DNA from: Malachius bipustulatus
Lineage: Eukaryota; Arthropoda; Insecta; Coleoptera; Melyridae
Assembly (NCBI GenBank): GCA_910589415.1
Contig: OU342630.1
Coordinates: 90,392,186 to 90,456,185 of the forward strand
Direction: 5' to 3'
DNA: 64,000 nucleotides
A program made the translations under genes and the position numbers. The notes beneath the pieces are model-generated. The model searched no databases and was not told the DNA's origin. It worked only from the letters and a program-made list of their open reading frames with translations. Positions 1 through 12,770 of this stretch are shown piece by piece; position 1 is the first letter of the stretch; each line of letters begins with the position of its first letter.

Positions 1-109
1 TCCAATTTACATGGATGACATCAAGCTATATGCATCAAGTGAACGTCAAATCAATCATCTTCTCAATGTAACTCCACTGATATCCATATGGAGTTTGGGT
101 GGTCCAAAT
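1..109 (+). pseudogene. R2-like LINE reverse transcriptase fragment
   Basis: Frame 2 reads PIYMDDIKLYASSERQINHL, which is the reverse transcriptase active-site block (YMDD at 8-19) in the form used by R2-like non-LTR retrotransposons. The frame runs from the window edge to about 109. It then passes into AT-rich sequence with no further similarity to reverse transcriptase. The same block recurs at 26297-26308. The 5' part lies outside the window, so I cannot tell whether this is a truncated copy or the end of a longer one. Confidence 0.7.
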
Positions 110-2660
110 GAAAAAAGAGATATAAAAAACGTGCCATTCCGTTTGAAAAAATGAGTTGTAGCCCTTTGAAGTTTAAAAAATTTGAAATTTTTTTGCGTAA
201 CACAAAATTTAAATTTCTAATTATTGAAATGGCTCTTCATCTGGTCTGGCGTCGCTGCTAAAATTCGTTTATTAATTTTATAAAACAAAGTCGCTATGAT
301 TTTTTTTTTAATAAAGCCTGTTTATGGAAGATTTTTAGGTTGGTTATTCACTACCAGGCAATTAAAAAATTGTCAGATTGTTATGTATTGTATAAAGGCT
401 AAGAATCTACACCAAAACACCTTGAAAGATATAGGGTCTACCATTAAAAAAAAAACATATTTTTCGCTGTAGCGCACAAATGGGACACCTGTATCGTTAA
501 AAATAATTGACCCTTTATGGCATTAATATAGGAATAGGAATAACAGAAATGTGTTATTTGTAACGATCAATCAAATATAACTAAAATAATTGTCATTCAA
601 TATCGAATTATAATAAAGTTACAGTTATAAACTTTGTGAGCTCGTTATGCTATAGGGTAGGAGGTCGTTAAGAATAAAGGCCCATTACTGTGTCCATAAT
701 TTCAAGGTATCAAGTTGAAAATTCACACCTAATGACTACCTCCATAGAGTAAAGTTCACCCCTTAGTTCGAATTTACGTCCCCACTGTCATTTACGATGC
801 TCATTAATCGTTCAGCGAATTCTTACTACCTACTTACCTATTTACTCAAAGGTCTCGTGTTTCGTGATTATATTACATACTCAGATTCTACTTGTATATC
901 CGTGGATTCTACTGAGAATTTTACTATAAGAATGTTAGATAAGTTAGGCATGGCACAAGATTGACAAGGTGCTTAGATAATTTAGATAATAAAATTAGTA
1001 TTGTATTGTAACGGATTTTTGACAGGTTCGCTTATAAAGTAATTTCAGACTCACATAATTATTGATTATTTATTAAAGAAACACTGAAACACTTACTGTT
1101 ATTTTTACCAACTAGGTATACACACTAATTATTTATCTAATTATTTTTTACACTTAGTTCACCTTTATAAACATTATATTATTATGTATTATTGATTTTA
1201 TATTATATTATATGATTTATATATTCAGTATTTATCTTGCACCTACGCGATGCTTCACTAACTTGAGACTGAAGACTCTTCCTCGGGCAGTTGACTTATA
1301 TATGCAGACCAAGGTGGTAGAAATTGTCTCGACATAGTAAGTCTATAATTATGTGATGTCATTATTAGGGCGAATACGGATAATATTTATTCATTTACCT
1401 ACACATAATACCTATAGGGAATGTTTCTTATTCTCGTTGAAATAAATATACACTCTTGTGGAGGTAACTGAAAATAGTATGGAAATAACTTGAAATAAGT
1501 TGAAATAGTGGAAATAGTGGAAATAAATGGAAATAACTTGGAAATGATTTCGAGGTAGGTACTTTTAGTTATTTGAAATCGTGGCATAATCGGTACCTTG
1601 TGGCGTGACTCCACTCTTCTCAAGAGAGATAAATTAATCTATTAATCTTCAGTTGGGATAAAATTTTTAGAAGAATATTTATAGAGGTCTACAAAGTTGC
1701 CCCCGCCCCCATAAAATGCGATTTTGAAATTTTTTCTATCGCATTCATCTGTTATTGGTGAATGATAGTCCATCAAGAAATGTTTTTATGCAAGCGCTGT
1801 TTAAAAAATAAAAGCAATTGTTTTCGTAAATATTTCGACTAGCACCCCAAAACTGCAACAAAAAATTTGAACAATCCACGTTTGTCCAACTATTGGATTT
1901 GTCCATCCACAGATCTTTCATTATTAATTTAATTTTTTTCGCGCATTGGTTTGTTCATCATAAGGTCCATGATTGTCCAAAAAAATTTTCTTGTCCAGTA
2001 TTTTTTCGCCCTTAGAATTTACGCAAAACCCAAAAAGTGAGATATCGTTGTAAAGAGAATTCAAGTAGCTTTCAAACGATGTATCACCCGATATCTGGGT
2101 GATAGTATACTGGGGCTTGCGATTTGGTTCTGAAGTCCCGAAATAATTTTTGGTCCCAAGACTTGGGAGTAATTCTAGGACACAAATTCTGATGTAGAAG
2201 AATGAAAATGACCCCAAATTAAATATAAAAGAAACTTGTACATCACGTGATTAATTTTTTCAGAATTCTGTTTGAATATTTACTGTAAACAGTGTGATTA
2301 ACTTCAGATCACACCACGTTTTCTATCGCTCATCTGGGTATAACTAGAAAACGGTTGAAGATGCAACAAAACCGTTTACATGTCCTTATTCTGACTTTTC
2401 AAGCTCTACTGCATGGAAATAAAAATTTTCCGAGTGACGGAAGAATTCGAATTTTTGGCCACTCTGTATTATTCACCCTTTTCCTTTTAGCTCAGAATGG
2501 GAAGCAGTCATTTGCAAATTTCTTGTTTTCCATGCATTATCCCATGACCAGTCTTGAAAGTGGTGACCCTGTTAATGTGAGTATTGGTTTTTTATGATAC
2601 TTTTTTGAATTTTTAGTTTTTGATCTTGAAGCTATAAAAGGTGTTAATTAAGTGTTATAA
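110..2660. other. AT-rich stretch without a supportable gene
   Basis: I see no coding exon here. A short, imperfect tandem run of GGAAATA/TGAAATA words lies at about 1468-1550. The open frames present are short and of low complexity. Confidence 0.5.
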
Positions 2661-2960
2661 GACAAAAACTTCAGGTAAAAATAGGCCCGGAAATGCATAT
2701 TTTCCAAGATACACGGTGTTTTGGTGTTACACTTTTATTAGATATTCGTCTTTTTCAAAAATGTCTTAAATGTTGTACTTGCTAATGCCCCTTGCTACCG
2801 CAAATGCAAAAGGCCAAATTTCAATAACATTGGGTAAGGTTTATTTAATATATTTTCGAAAAAAAAGGACGATTTTTTAATAAAAGTGTAACACGCTGTA
2901 TATTGGAAAATATGCGTTTCCGGACCTATGTTTATACGGACTTTTCGTCTTATAGTCAAC
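2661..2960. repeat. Small foldback element
   Basis: The left arm (about 2661-2743) and right arm (about 2866-2960) are inverted copies. Both contain GGAAAnGCATATTTTCCAA and GTGTTACACTTTTATTA blocks in opposite orientation, separated by about 120 bp. The ends lack obvious target duplications. No protein is encoded. It is best described as a non-autonomous inverted-repeat element. Confidence 0.7.
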
Positions 2961-3086
2961 ATAAGAATCGTTTTCTGATGTTTGGCACCATACTTAATTA
3001 ACAGCCTGTTTATGTAATAATTATTTATTTATTTGATAAGCTCATGAATGATGATGAGTATTTTTTTTTGTATTGTCACCACTTAC

Positions 3087-3371
3087 CTTTCTTCGAGTCG
3101 CCAGCTGCTTCTGCTGATGTCACTCCACGCGCTCATACTTCTATTTCTTCTTGCGGGGAACAAAGTTCGGCTATGGCTCCGTTCTCTGGGCGGCATGTCC
3201 CCGTCGGGAGGCCAGTTAACATGCATCCGGGGAGGTGACGGGGACGCGGATTCGGCCCCGTCCGTCAGGGGGTCGTAAGACCAAGCCATGGGGCCACCGG
3301 AGGCCATCACTTCCTCGCGGGGAGCCACTTCGGGAGACGAGTCGGACGATGCTGCCAGTTTGGCCAAACGG
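3087..3371 (-). CDS. Internal coding exon of an unrecognised host gene
   Basis: On the minus strand a 285-nt open segment is bounded upstream by a CAATAG acceptor and downstream by AAAG|GTAAGTGG, a near-consensus donor. Both boundaries are phase 2, so the exon adds exactly 95 codons and could be skipped or included without shifting the frame. It is clearly GC-richer than its surroundings, with third-position G/C preference, as expected of constrained coding sequence. The encoded stretch is Ser/Pro/Arg-rich and hydrophilic, with RNRSMSAWSDISRSSW near its end. It has no signal peptide, membrane segment or catalytic motif, and looks like a disordered intracellular segment. The frame stops just past the donor if unspliced. 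I do not recognise the protein, and flanking exons are not evident in this window. A domesticated transposon fragment is possible but less likely, because both splice sites fit. Confidence 0.65.
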
Positions 3372-5878
3372 CTATTGACAAGATGGTCAGATTTGTTTAT
3401 AGGTAAATGAAGATTTTGGTGGTGTTCGTCAGTTTGAGTAAGTATCTATTAGAACCTTCTATTATATAACCCTGATCTAAAATGCGGAATAAGTTAATCT
3501 AGCGTCTAGAGGAGAGTTCATATCTGAAGAATTGAACATACTAGATACCTTAGTGTAGTTATAAAGTGACCTAGGATTTCAGATTGACATATTCGAAGGT
3601 AGAAAGGATCCCTCTAGGGCCGACAGGCCCAGGGGATAATGCCTTGCCAGAGTGTATTGCATCTTATAATTTCCCTAATAGATAGGTAATTTGATTGCTT
3701 ACTGTACCTAATTAATAATTAAGCGGTACAAGTGGGGATAATATGGCCTCTTTCACCTCTAAAACTCTTAAATGAGAGATAGTTTCGCAAATGGGCAAGA
3801 TGTTTTAATAAAACAAAAATATTCCAATAAGAATATCTCGCCATATTCAGCGCCTATCACTGTAAATGGCTCATAATAAACAACATGTGCGAACATTTAG
3901 CTCCTATTCAAAATTCATTTTATGTATGAGGACTCCAGGCACATGCACACATGCATGAAGAGATAATTTTGTTTTGTGAGTAATGCACCTGCACAATGCG
4001 CACTACTCAGATCCATGCATATGTGAAAGCGATGCATTTTCTCATATACTTCCATTCCTCTTCGTTGCCAACCGAATTAAACTTTTTTTCTTTTCCAAAG
4101 GTATTATTTTGTTAGAAAACATTATGTTATTTATAGGAGCACTTGGAGACAATGCATTTTTTAAGTAAATGGTTTTTTTCCTAGGATCATTCTATTTTCC
4201 AGTATAGGAAAACAGTTTCTGCAGTTTTGTAAAAACAGTGGTGTTCTTAGTAGACTATAGAAAATTATAATTTCATTACAGTTACATCGAAAGACGAATA
4301 ATTGTCTGAAGTGGATGAAGTTGTTTGGGAAGTCACTTTCAAAATCAGGTTTATTTTGAAGCGCATGCTGAACATCCAGGTCTTGGGTTCCATATAACAA
4401 AGAATTCCGGAAAAGATGATTTGTTAGATGTCTGTTGTTAATTTCTCTTGAATTAATTATTTCACTAGTGTCACCTTATTATTTTCACAAAATCTATATA
4501 AATAGCTAAACACCCCTCCTGACTGCTTTTGATGTTTTGGGGTAGGTAGTAGTAGCACGCCTATACTTACGACAATTTTACAATTTTTGTGTTTTTTCGG
4601 TTCTACAAAAAGGATATACATATTTCCTTCTTAGAAGGAGTTTTCTTTCCTAATTCTCTTACCACTCGTTTGCTTCTCACATGGTTACTATACCGCATCT
4701 TTGTTCAACATGTTTTTGAATTTGACCAGTTTTTAACAGTTGCAAAACTTATTATCCTCTGCCTAATTTGTTTTTATTCCCTTACAGTCTTTTCCGATTT
4801 TCTAGAAGGGTTAAAGACAATTTTTATTTCAGCCAGTGCGAAATAAAGTCTTGCCTAAGGGCTATTCACAAAATAAGATCGTTTTAATTAATGTACAAAC
4901 ACAGAAGTATTGCCATAAGCAAGCTGATGTCTTAAACAGCAAAAATGAGGTAGAGCAGCAGCAATTCGCAATTCAATTATTGAATAGTTAACGTACCTAA
5001 GCAGCAAATTCTCAAAGGAGAGGCATTCATTTCTCCTTTTAGGTAAAAGGCAAAAACGTGACTATTTTTTCTCTCAGGGGAGAGAAGATATTTAGTAGTC
5101 TGTAACGCTTGTTGCTCTTCTCCTTTACAGTAGATTCTTGCACAATTTTCCTGGTAACCTCGTTTAAAATAAAGTGTGTTAAAATACAGCGAAGGCTGCG
5201 ACAAACGACAAAACATTGCTAATAATGAGAATATCGGAGCGCTTCGCTGATCTCAGACCAAGCCATCTCTTAAGACCTCATCAGTTGAAACGAAAAGTAC
5301 ATATTATAGCCCTGCTGCGGTGGGTTTCAAACTTCAAAGCCGTCAAGAAGCTCTGGTTTTACACCAGCTTCTGGAATTTATTTGTCTACCATTTGTATAA
5401 TAATATAAATTTGAGCAAGGCGCAGGCTCTGACCAGCATTTTCTGCTACAGGCTGTCGTCATTTTAAGACTTGTAAAATTCAAAGTCACGTCGCTATATG
5501 AAATACCTATGTCATCGTAAATTAATTTGTGAATTTTCTTATTAAAGCTTCTTTGGTATTATTAGACGTAATTAAGCACTCTACTTCATGGACGTTCATC
5601 ATCAGTGTTTCAAACGTAAATAATTATTCGATTTCTCTATTATTTGTCAGGTAAGCATCAGATTATAATTAAATTTTCCGCTTATTAGGTATGTTGCTAT
5701 GGATACATTTTGATTTATTTTCATTTTGAGGTTTCAGATATTTAATAATTTCAAAATTTCACGATTTGGTTTTAATAGTGACCAAAAGATGCCAGCATAA
5801 GAAGTAATGGCAGTAACAACAGCAAAAAATATTTCTATCCAAATAACACTCGAGCATGTTGCTTATCGGCAACAGACC
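3372..5878. other. Stretch without a supportable gene
   Basis: AT-rich. If the exon at 3087-3371 belongs to a gene, this is probably its upstream intron. I see no second exon with a convincing acceptor and donor, and no recognisable transposon protein. Confidence 0.45.
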
Positions 5879-5941
5879 TTCGCGTACGGCGTCGGTCTGA
5901 TTTCGTATGGCGTAGGACTGTTCGCGTACGGCGTAACCTGG
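5879..5941 (+). repeat. Three 21-bp tandem repeats
   Basis: Three consecutive 21-bp units (5879-5899, 5900-5920, 5921-5941) share the core TTCGYRYRYGGCGT. They are GC-rich in an AT-rich setting, and the period keeps reading frames open on both strands. Function unknown. Confidence 0.7.
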
Positions 5942-7573
5942 CGCGGAGTTTTTAAAAATATTTTCATTTGTCACCTTTATTTCAAAGTGGGCAGGTGAAT
6001 TTTGGAAAACCATTTTTTCGTGGTCTGAGTCACGATTGATGATGGACATTTATTTTTATGTATAAGCAAGATAGAAAAAAACTTTTAAATAAAATTAACA
6101 AGATTGGAAGAAAATTATTTGAAATTTGAGTTAATGTAATTTTTTCAATTTGAGTTGATTTGTACAAAAATTTGGATTTAGTTCTACTTACCGTCTACCC
6201 ACTTCAAAGTTGACCATGTGCCGAGGGTTGCTTTTGATTTCTTAGGGGCGAAAAAATTTTAGAATTGTAGATTCGAGCGTTAACTTAATCGATTGAAATC
6301 ATCTTTAAATAAGTTCAATGAACGTCAAATTACATTAAGGGGCGTAATTACGATTTATTAAACAGTTTCGCCCCTAAAAGCCACTCCCTAGAATAGTTAA
6401 TAATAAGAAAATATTTTCAAAATGCTTTTTTTCAACTTGGAACGATGAATTTATTGTCACCGATTTGCTTTATTATAAAAAAAACGTATATTTTTATATG
6501 GATTTTAATTTTTTTAAGTAGTCGGCTCAGAATTGCTCCCCAACATTTTGAAGTTGACAGCGATTGCAAGTTTCAACGTCATCTTTGACACATTTACAAA
6601 TAAGTTTTACGTAAAAAAAATAGTAAAATTCGTGACATTTGATTGCATCAAAGTTTTATGTCATTCTGTTCAAAATTTAAGGTCAGGGGTGACTATACAG
6701 GATGTCCCAAAACTCAACGTCATCCCTCGAAGGGCACAAGATGATCTCAGTAAAAAATTGTTTATTTTCGAGATAATGGGACTTTTATGAATTTTGTGAA
6801 AATCGATACCTTAGATCTGTTTTTCGAGTGTCACAATTGCAAAATTTCATATTATTACATTTTAATTTTGTTACGCAATGCTGAATAGCCCCATTAATGA
6901 TTAACCTCCTAAGAAATATTCTGGTGCCGTACCTTTAGGGAAAATTATTAATTTTTTTGCCCGATTGAAAATTTTTGTTTTTTCATGACACAACTTTGCC
7001 ACTTCATACATGAAAATAAATTACCCCATGAACCTGGCAAGTTATCCCTAAAAATGGCTCATTTGATCTAGTTTCTGCAATGGTGTAATATTTTGTATGC
7101 TTTACTTCAGAAAAAAAGATATTGCTGTTTGACTATTAAAGAACATGTGCAAACTTTAAACGGCCATATCTTACGCAATATTCTATCCTACAGAAGAAAA
7201 AAACGAAAATTGTTCAGAAAAGCAAAACCTATACTACTCTTTTCAATTCAATTAATTAATTTTTTGTCGTTTCAACTGAGAATGCAAATAATTCTCAATA
7301 TTATCATTGAGCTTCTTGACTTGAATGATCAAATAAGAAAATTTAAGATTTTCGGCTAAATTATAAGCCTTTACGTGCTCTATAATAGGAAGTAAGGTAC
7401 CTGCGTATAGGTACATTATAGCCATATTAATGTTATATGTGTATTTTATTATCCATATAAAAATAATTGGTCATTAGAAATAAATGTGCCAGTGAAACAA
7501 AAAATATGATTCAGCAGGGATGAGCAGACCTATTATGATTTTCCTATAAATAGCCTGATAGTTTTATTTATAA
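5942..7573. other. AT-rich stretch with one half-element
   Basis: No gene is supported. A single-arm transposon end starting TATACAGGATGTCCCAAAA lies at about 6697. It resembles the terminal sequence of the foldback elements elsewhere in the window, but no matching opposite arm was found nearby. Confidence 0.5.
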
Positions 7574-8293
7574 TATACAGGTGTTACAAAAACAGGAGGT
7601 CAAGCTCTTGGCCAGAGACAATTTGGCCAAAAATAATGACACTTTCCTTATGCCATTTTTCACATAGGCGTCCCATTTTCAAGATACAGGGTGCAAACTT
7701 TAAATAAAAAAAAGTTTTTTATCAATAACTCCGTTGTTTTTCAAGATATTCACTTGAAATTTTGCATAGCTTTCTTTCTTATGCAGACAATCATTAAAAA
7801 AAAAAATTCAAAGAGAATTCAAACGCGAGCGCACGAAATAGGGCTTATGGCAGACCTTGGGCCCCCCAACATTTTTTTGCGTACGCATATGGCTCAGATG
7901 TATGACTTTTTTTATTGAGCGTTTATTTATTTTACTATCTTCACTCTTATAACATTTTGACTTAGGCAATCGTTTACGAGATATAGCAGCTTATTTAGGT
8001 GTGTGTCATCGATCAACTTATTGATATTTAAATTTCCGCTCGCGCTTGGATTCTCTTTGAATTTTTTTTCCAAAATGATTGTCTGCATAAGAAAGAAAGC
8101 TACGCACTTCAAGTGAATATCTTGAAAAACAACGGAGTTATTGATAAAAAACTTTATTTGTAATTTAAAGTTTGATACCCTGTATCTTGAAACTGGGACG
8201 CCTATGTGAAAAATGGCATAAGGAAGGTGTCATTATTTTTGGCCAAATAATCTGTGGCCAAGATTGTCCTCCTTTTTTGTGACAGCCTGTATA
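7574..8293. mobile_element. Foldback element with TATACAGG...CCTGTATA ends
   Basis: Two inverted arms (about 7574-7840 and 8029-8293) flank about 190 bp of unique sequence. Matching blocks run from the TATACAGG/CCTGTATA termini inward to GAATTCTCTTTGAA. Mismatches are scattered, so the copy is not recent. No transposase is encoded. TA-flanked termini would suit a TA-targeting (Tc1/mariner-like) non-autonomous element, which is an inference. Confidence 0.8.
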
Positions 8294-9284
8294 AGAACCT
8301 GGTTTTTCAGATCTAAATTATGATGTATTCATTTCTTGACAACAAATGACAACGAAGAATAATTCTGAAACAAATTCTGAAGAATTAGTGAGACAGGTTG
8401 AATAATCTTCAAATTAAAAAAGTCTCTTATAGATATTTTTTTGGAGGTAAGTATTTTTTTAATTTTAAGTACTTAAGTAAATTTTATTAATATTCTCATA
8501 TGGAAATGATTTGATGGTTTTAATTTTGGAAATTGTAATTATTTATTATTAATTATAATTATTATCAAAAACCCAGCATCTTGATAGTCATAAATAATAT
8601 GCTAATTATACCTATATTATACATATATTAATTAAATATATTAATTAGTTAATAAACGTAATTAGTTATCCAAAAAAATATTTACATAAACATTAATACA
8701 GGTTGTTTTTTTAGGTTGATACTTTTTTTAACTGCGTCTAGATTGGATTAAAGTAAACATTTAAATCATTTTTCTTAAAAAAAACTCAAAAATAAATGAG
8801 ATACGTGTTGAAAAAACATTTCTTTTTCCAGTTTTTTACTATTTTATATACAAAAATAACAATTATTGTTAATATCGAAAAAAAGATCCATATGCGCTCA
8901 TTTTTGCGGTATGTAAGTTTCTAGACTCAATTTACTCAAAAACTATGGGGAATTTCGAATATTCATAGGTACACCTTTTTTGTAAGAAAATTCCGGGAAA
9001 TAAATTTTTGATAAGGCAAGTCTTGTAGGTCCATTGGCGTAGAAGTTGTTGAGCGAAAAAGTAGTCATATGCCCTGTATTTACGCCGCTGATGATTTTTT
9101 CCCGTGCTTTTCTTCGTTTTGCGTGCCCCTAATTATCATTTTTTATACCTCTTGGTATAAAATTAAAATTGAAAATTGACCAAGTTGTGCGGCGAAAACT
9201 GCAAAAAAAATTTTTTTTCAACACCCGGTGTCTCTGATTATTGACTTGAAAGTTATAAAAAAAAAAGTTTACTGTAATCCCATC
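8294..9284. other. AT-rich stretch without a supportable gene
   Basis: Low-complexity AT-rich DNA with poly(A)/poly(T) runs and fragments resembling the arms of the foldback families. No coding signal. Confidence 0.45.
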
Positions 9285-10215
9285 TACAGGGTTAGAACTA
9301 TTTAAAGGGCCATTACAGGGATATCCTAAACCATTGAAGATACGAGGTCGGTTAAATTAGAGAAAAGTTGCGCTATTTTGTGGCCATCTCGAATGCATCA
9401 AAACATACAAGATATCTGTGACCGTTCCTGAAATATCCTGAAAATAAACTGAAAAATCGAGAAATCTTATTTTTACCATATCTTTCTTACAATTGGAAAT
9501 TAATAAATAATTTTTCATTCATCTGATGTTTCAAAAATTCAAAGCCGACTAGATCCAAGAGTTTTCACAGTCAACTTTCGTTTTTCTTATGGCCGCCATA
9601 TTGTTTTTTATGTCGTTCGATAAGAAAAAATCATGGAAACAAAAAATTAATAAACTTCAGATAAAAAATTGGAAAATTTTTAAGAAAATTTTTCGCTGAA
9701 ATAGGTCAATCTGAAGTCATACTGCTTGCCTTAATAGTTTTTAATTTCTCCATGATATTCAGTCTAAAAAGTTGACTTTTTTTAGAAGAAAAAAAGAACA
9801 AAATTTTTTTTAAATTATTTTTTGAAGTTCATTAGTTTTTGGTTTCCATTATTTTTTTCATACAGAAAGAAATAAAAAAAAACAATATGGCGGCCACAAG
9901 AAAAACGAAAGTTTACTATGAAAACTCTAAGATCTAGTCGGCTTTGAAAATTTAAAAAATGTCAGATTTCTCTTACCGACTTATGAAGCCTACAAAAAAT
10001 TATTTATTAATTCCCAATAACAAAAAAGATATGATGAAAATAAAAAATCTTGATTTTTCAGTTTTCAGGATATTTCAGGAACGGTTACAGATATGTTTTG
10101 ACAGATTCGAGATGGCCACAAAATATCGCAACTTTTCTCTAATTTTCTCTAAATCTCTATCTTCAATGGTTTAGGATATCCCTGTAGTGGCCCTTTAAAT
10201 AGTTCTAACTCTGTA
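9285..10215. mobile_element. Foldback element with TACAGGGTTAGAACT ends
   Basis: The outer ends TACAGGGTTAGAACT (9285) and AGTTCTAACTCTGTA (ending 10215) are inverted. The arms extend to about 9658 and from about 9823, giving about 375-390-bp arms around about 165 bp. Inside are paired ATGGCGGCC/GGCCGCCAT blocks. Degenerate relatives appear near 49800-50240 and 52580-52830. It is non-coding. The retrovirus-like element begins 35 bp beyond its right end. Confidence 0.8.
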
Positions 10216-10246
10216 TATACACATTTAAAAATAAAGCAACTTGAAA

Positions 10247-10250
10247 AACA
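10247..10250. repeat. Target-site duplication AACA (left)
   Basis: AACA immediately precedes the 5' LTR and recurs immediately after the 3' LTR at 23592-23595. A 4-bp duplication is typical of Ty3/gypsy integration and defines the element borders. Confidence 0.85.
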
Positions 10251-12461
10251 TGTGACATGTCGAGAACATCGACAGTCCGTATTTTGAAATATCAGGGGAA
10301 TTAAGAATTCAGCTGGGTAAAAGAAAAATATCCAGAAGTAAAACGTGATTTACATTTGAACATAGAGCTCAGGTCTTTTCTCTGTTAAGAATATTATAAT
10401 CTTAATGATGCATGTATAATAGTTAGTTATAGTCTGGAGGTTGGCCTTGGCAGAAGGCTCGCGTAACTGAAATCCATGAGAAACGGACGACATGAACAAG
10501 GGTCCGTTTGTAACAGGCGGCAAAACTAGCGAATAGAAAATTCCATTACGTCTAGACACGGGATAATGAATTTAATCAGGTCACGGAGACGATTAAGTAG
10601 GTAGACACGAGAGTGAACACACAGAAGTTGGGTGTAAAGACGCGAGTCGGTAACGTGAAAAGCTTAGGCAGTGACGCTTAGACCTAGGGGGTTGAAAATC
10701 GGAAAAAGACGACACCGGGTGTCGGGGGAAGATGGTAGCATAGAATCCGCGGAGAAGATAGAGAGTTGATTGTATAGGTACTCGCGGAGTAGGTACGCGG
10801 AAATAAATAAATCGAGACAATAATAGAGTAAGCGTTGGTCGCGAGGGAGTGTGATAGGATAGGAACTCGGTTACGTGGGGACTCAACACAGGAGTGAATC
10901 GTTGACCGTAAGTGCTCTGGGGGCGCGAGAGAATTTATGGAGATATAGGAAAATAATTAAATAATGCGGTACGGGGTACCGGGAGAAATTAATCGCACGG
11001 GGTGCGCGGATTAATTAAAATAGGAAGACGAGGGTAGTGGTACTTAATCGTCGGTCGCAGAATGCTCTGGGAGCGCGGCAAATTTTAAGGGAAAGTTAAT
11101 CCATAGATAAAGGGAATCGTATAGGCCGGAAAAATAGGCGGGTAATAGTGCTAGGAGAGCAAATTAAGAGAGACGAATCGCATAGGCGAGGGAGTGATCG
11201 CGCCACGGTGATTAACTATTAGGGTCATAAGGGTCCGTTAGGTTCGGAAGTGTACAAGTGTTGTTTGTGGACAAATAATGTAAGGATCAATAGTAAACAA
11301 GAGCCTGCTGCCAACGGATGTTAAGGTAGAATGTAGTCTGTAAGATTAACCTTTCATTTATTTTTTTTTTATGCCACCTCCAATTTTACGACTCGATGAG
11401 TTAAAATTCAGGAATTAGTTCATCAATAATGGACAGACGGTGTCAGTCTGATTAAAATATTTTGTAATTAAGAATAACATACCTACTTATGTCTTCGAGT
11501 CCTAAAATTGGCATAATTTTAGTTTATTGTTCGTAAGCCAGCAAAGGCTGGTTCACCTTAAAATTCTATAATGGTCGGTTAACGAATTTATTATTTTTGT
11601 GGGTGCTTGGAGCATCTAGTTGTATTTCTAAATTGGATGGGGGAGTAATAAAAAATATCGGAGTGATCACTATCTAAATTTTTGGTCCATCCCCTTAGAA
11701 GGATGACTGGCCAGAAATCGCGACTTTTGGTACGAAATTCACTCAAGGGAAATTAACCCGCAATGAACGCGACCGAAATGTTTTATTGCTCCAGATACAG
11801 GTTTACCTAGGATTAAGTCATTGACCAATAATTAATCAATCGATTGACAATCGTGATATTTCTTATTTCAAATAAATGTAGTCGTTTTCCAATTAATTTA
11901 AATTTTAATAAATTGTAAATTTATTTGCAATGTGGCCTTTCTTTTCCACCCATGAAATTTAATTAAAGCATCAAATTAATAATCGAATAACTTGAGTTAC
12001 AACAAGGCAGAGGAAGTCAGTAGAATTTAATTGATTTTTATTATTTTCTAAATTTTATTTGTTCAACAATAAACTTCCCAGTGAGTAAGTGACAAGATCA
12101 AGTCAGTGATATAAAGCTACCTACAATAATTATTAAGATGACCAACAGGGCAGAAGTCCAGATTTCAGGAAACATCAGCGAAAGATAAGTATAGAATAGA
12201 GCCATGAGTTACCTCGAATAATCCCCAAAAAGAGCTGCCACTCATATTAATTGAGATGGTGTAGCCCCTACCTACCATTCTTTTCGAAAGCCTTTTTCTG
12301 ACAAACCGCTCGGCCAGCCAAAGGACTAATGTGACAGGGAGACTTTAACTTCATAATAACGATAGTGAGAGCAAACAACGCAAGTTGTGTGTTCGATCTA
12401 TCGGAAGAGTGAACGTTAAGGAAAAGAGATTTTCACATCATCTCATCCCCCGCCGGTTACA
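10251..12461 (+). mobile_element. 5' LTR of retrovirus-like element
   Basis: This is a 2211-bp direct repeat of 21381-23591, beginning TGTGAC and ending GTTACA. Line-by-line comparison with the 3' copy showed no differences. The length is large for a Ty3/gypsy LTR. A TATAAAG at 12110-12116 is a candidate core promoter element and AATAAA at 12068-12073 a candidate polyadenylation signal. Neither is proven. Two adjacent hairpins sit at 10967-10981 and 10987-11016. A diverged internal repeat (GCTCTGGGrGCGCG core) occurs at about 10914 and 11064. Short minus-strand open frames inside are identical in both LTRs simply because the LTRs are. Confidence 0.95.
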
Positions 12462-12463
12462 TC

Positions 12464-12481
12464 TGGTGTCAGGTGTGGGGT
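12464..12481 (+). promoter_or_regulatory. Primer-binding site
   Basis: Two bases after the 5' LTR comes TGGTGTCAGGTGTGGGGT. It starts with TGG (complement of a tRNA CCA end), and its first nine bases match the 3' end of leucine tRNAs as I know them, with a few mismatches further in. Position and composition support a tRNA primer site. The tRNA identity is inference. Confidence 0.75.
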
Positions 12482-12676
12482 AGTTTTGGGGTGTTTTGAG
12501 GGGCGCGTGGCTCTGTTTTATCAAAAATCATTCGCTGAATATCGAAATTAATAATTTTACATGAATTAAGTAGGTGAGCGAGCCTTGTAGGTAACAGATA
12601 TCATTATAAGTAGGTAGGTGCAGGAATTTCAGCCAAAAGCACGTACGTGACGCCGGCATGAGATGCCGTCGCTAAA

Positions 12677-12770
12677 GCGGTGTTCACACGGTGAATAGGT
12701 AGATACCTAAATAATTCACGTGACTTATTAAGTAATACTGAATTCTGAAGCGGTGTTCACATGGTGAATA
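12677..12770 (+). repeat. Leader direct repeats
   Basis: A 21-bp word starting GCGGTGTTCACA occurs at 12677-12697 and 12750-12770 with one mismatch. It lies in the untranslated leader between the primer site and gag. A run of about 24 A residues follows at 12812-12835. A packaging or dimerisation role is possible but not shown. Confidence 0.7.

Noticed and set aside
10350..10889. Minus-strand frames of 69 and 98 codons inside both LTRs
   Set aside because: Identical in the two LTRs only because the LTRs are identical. No domain and no supporting start signals.
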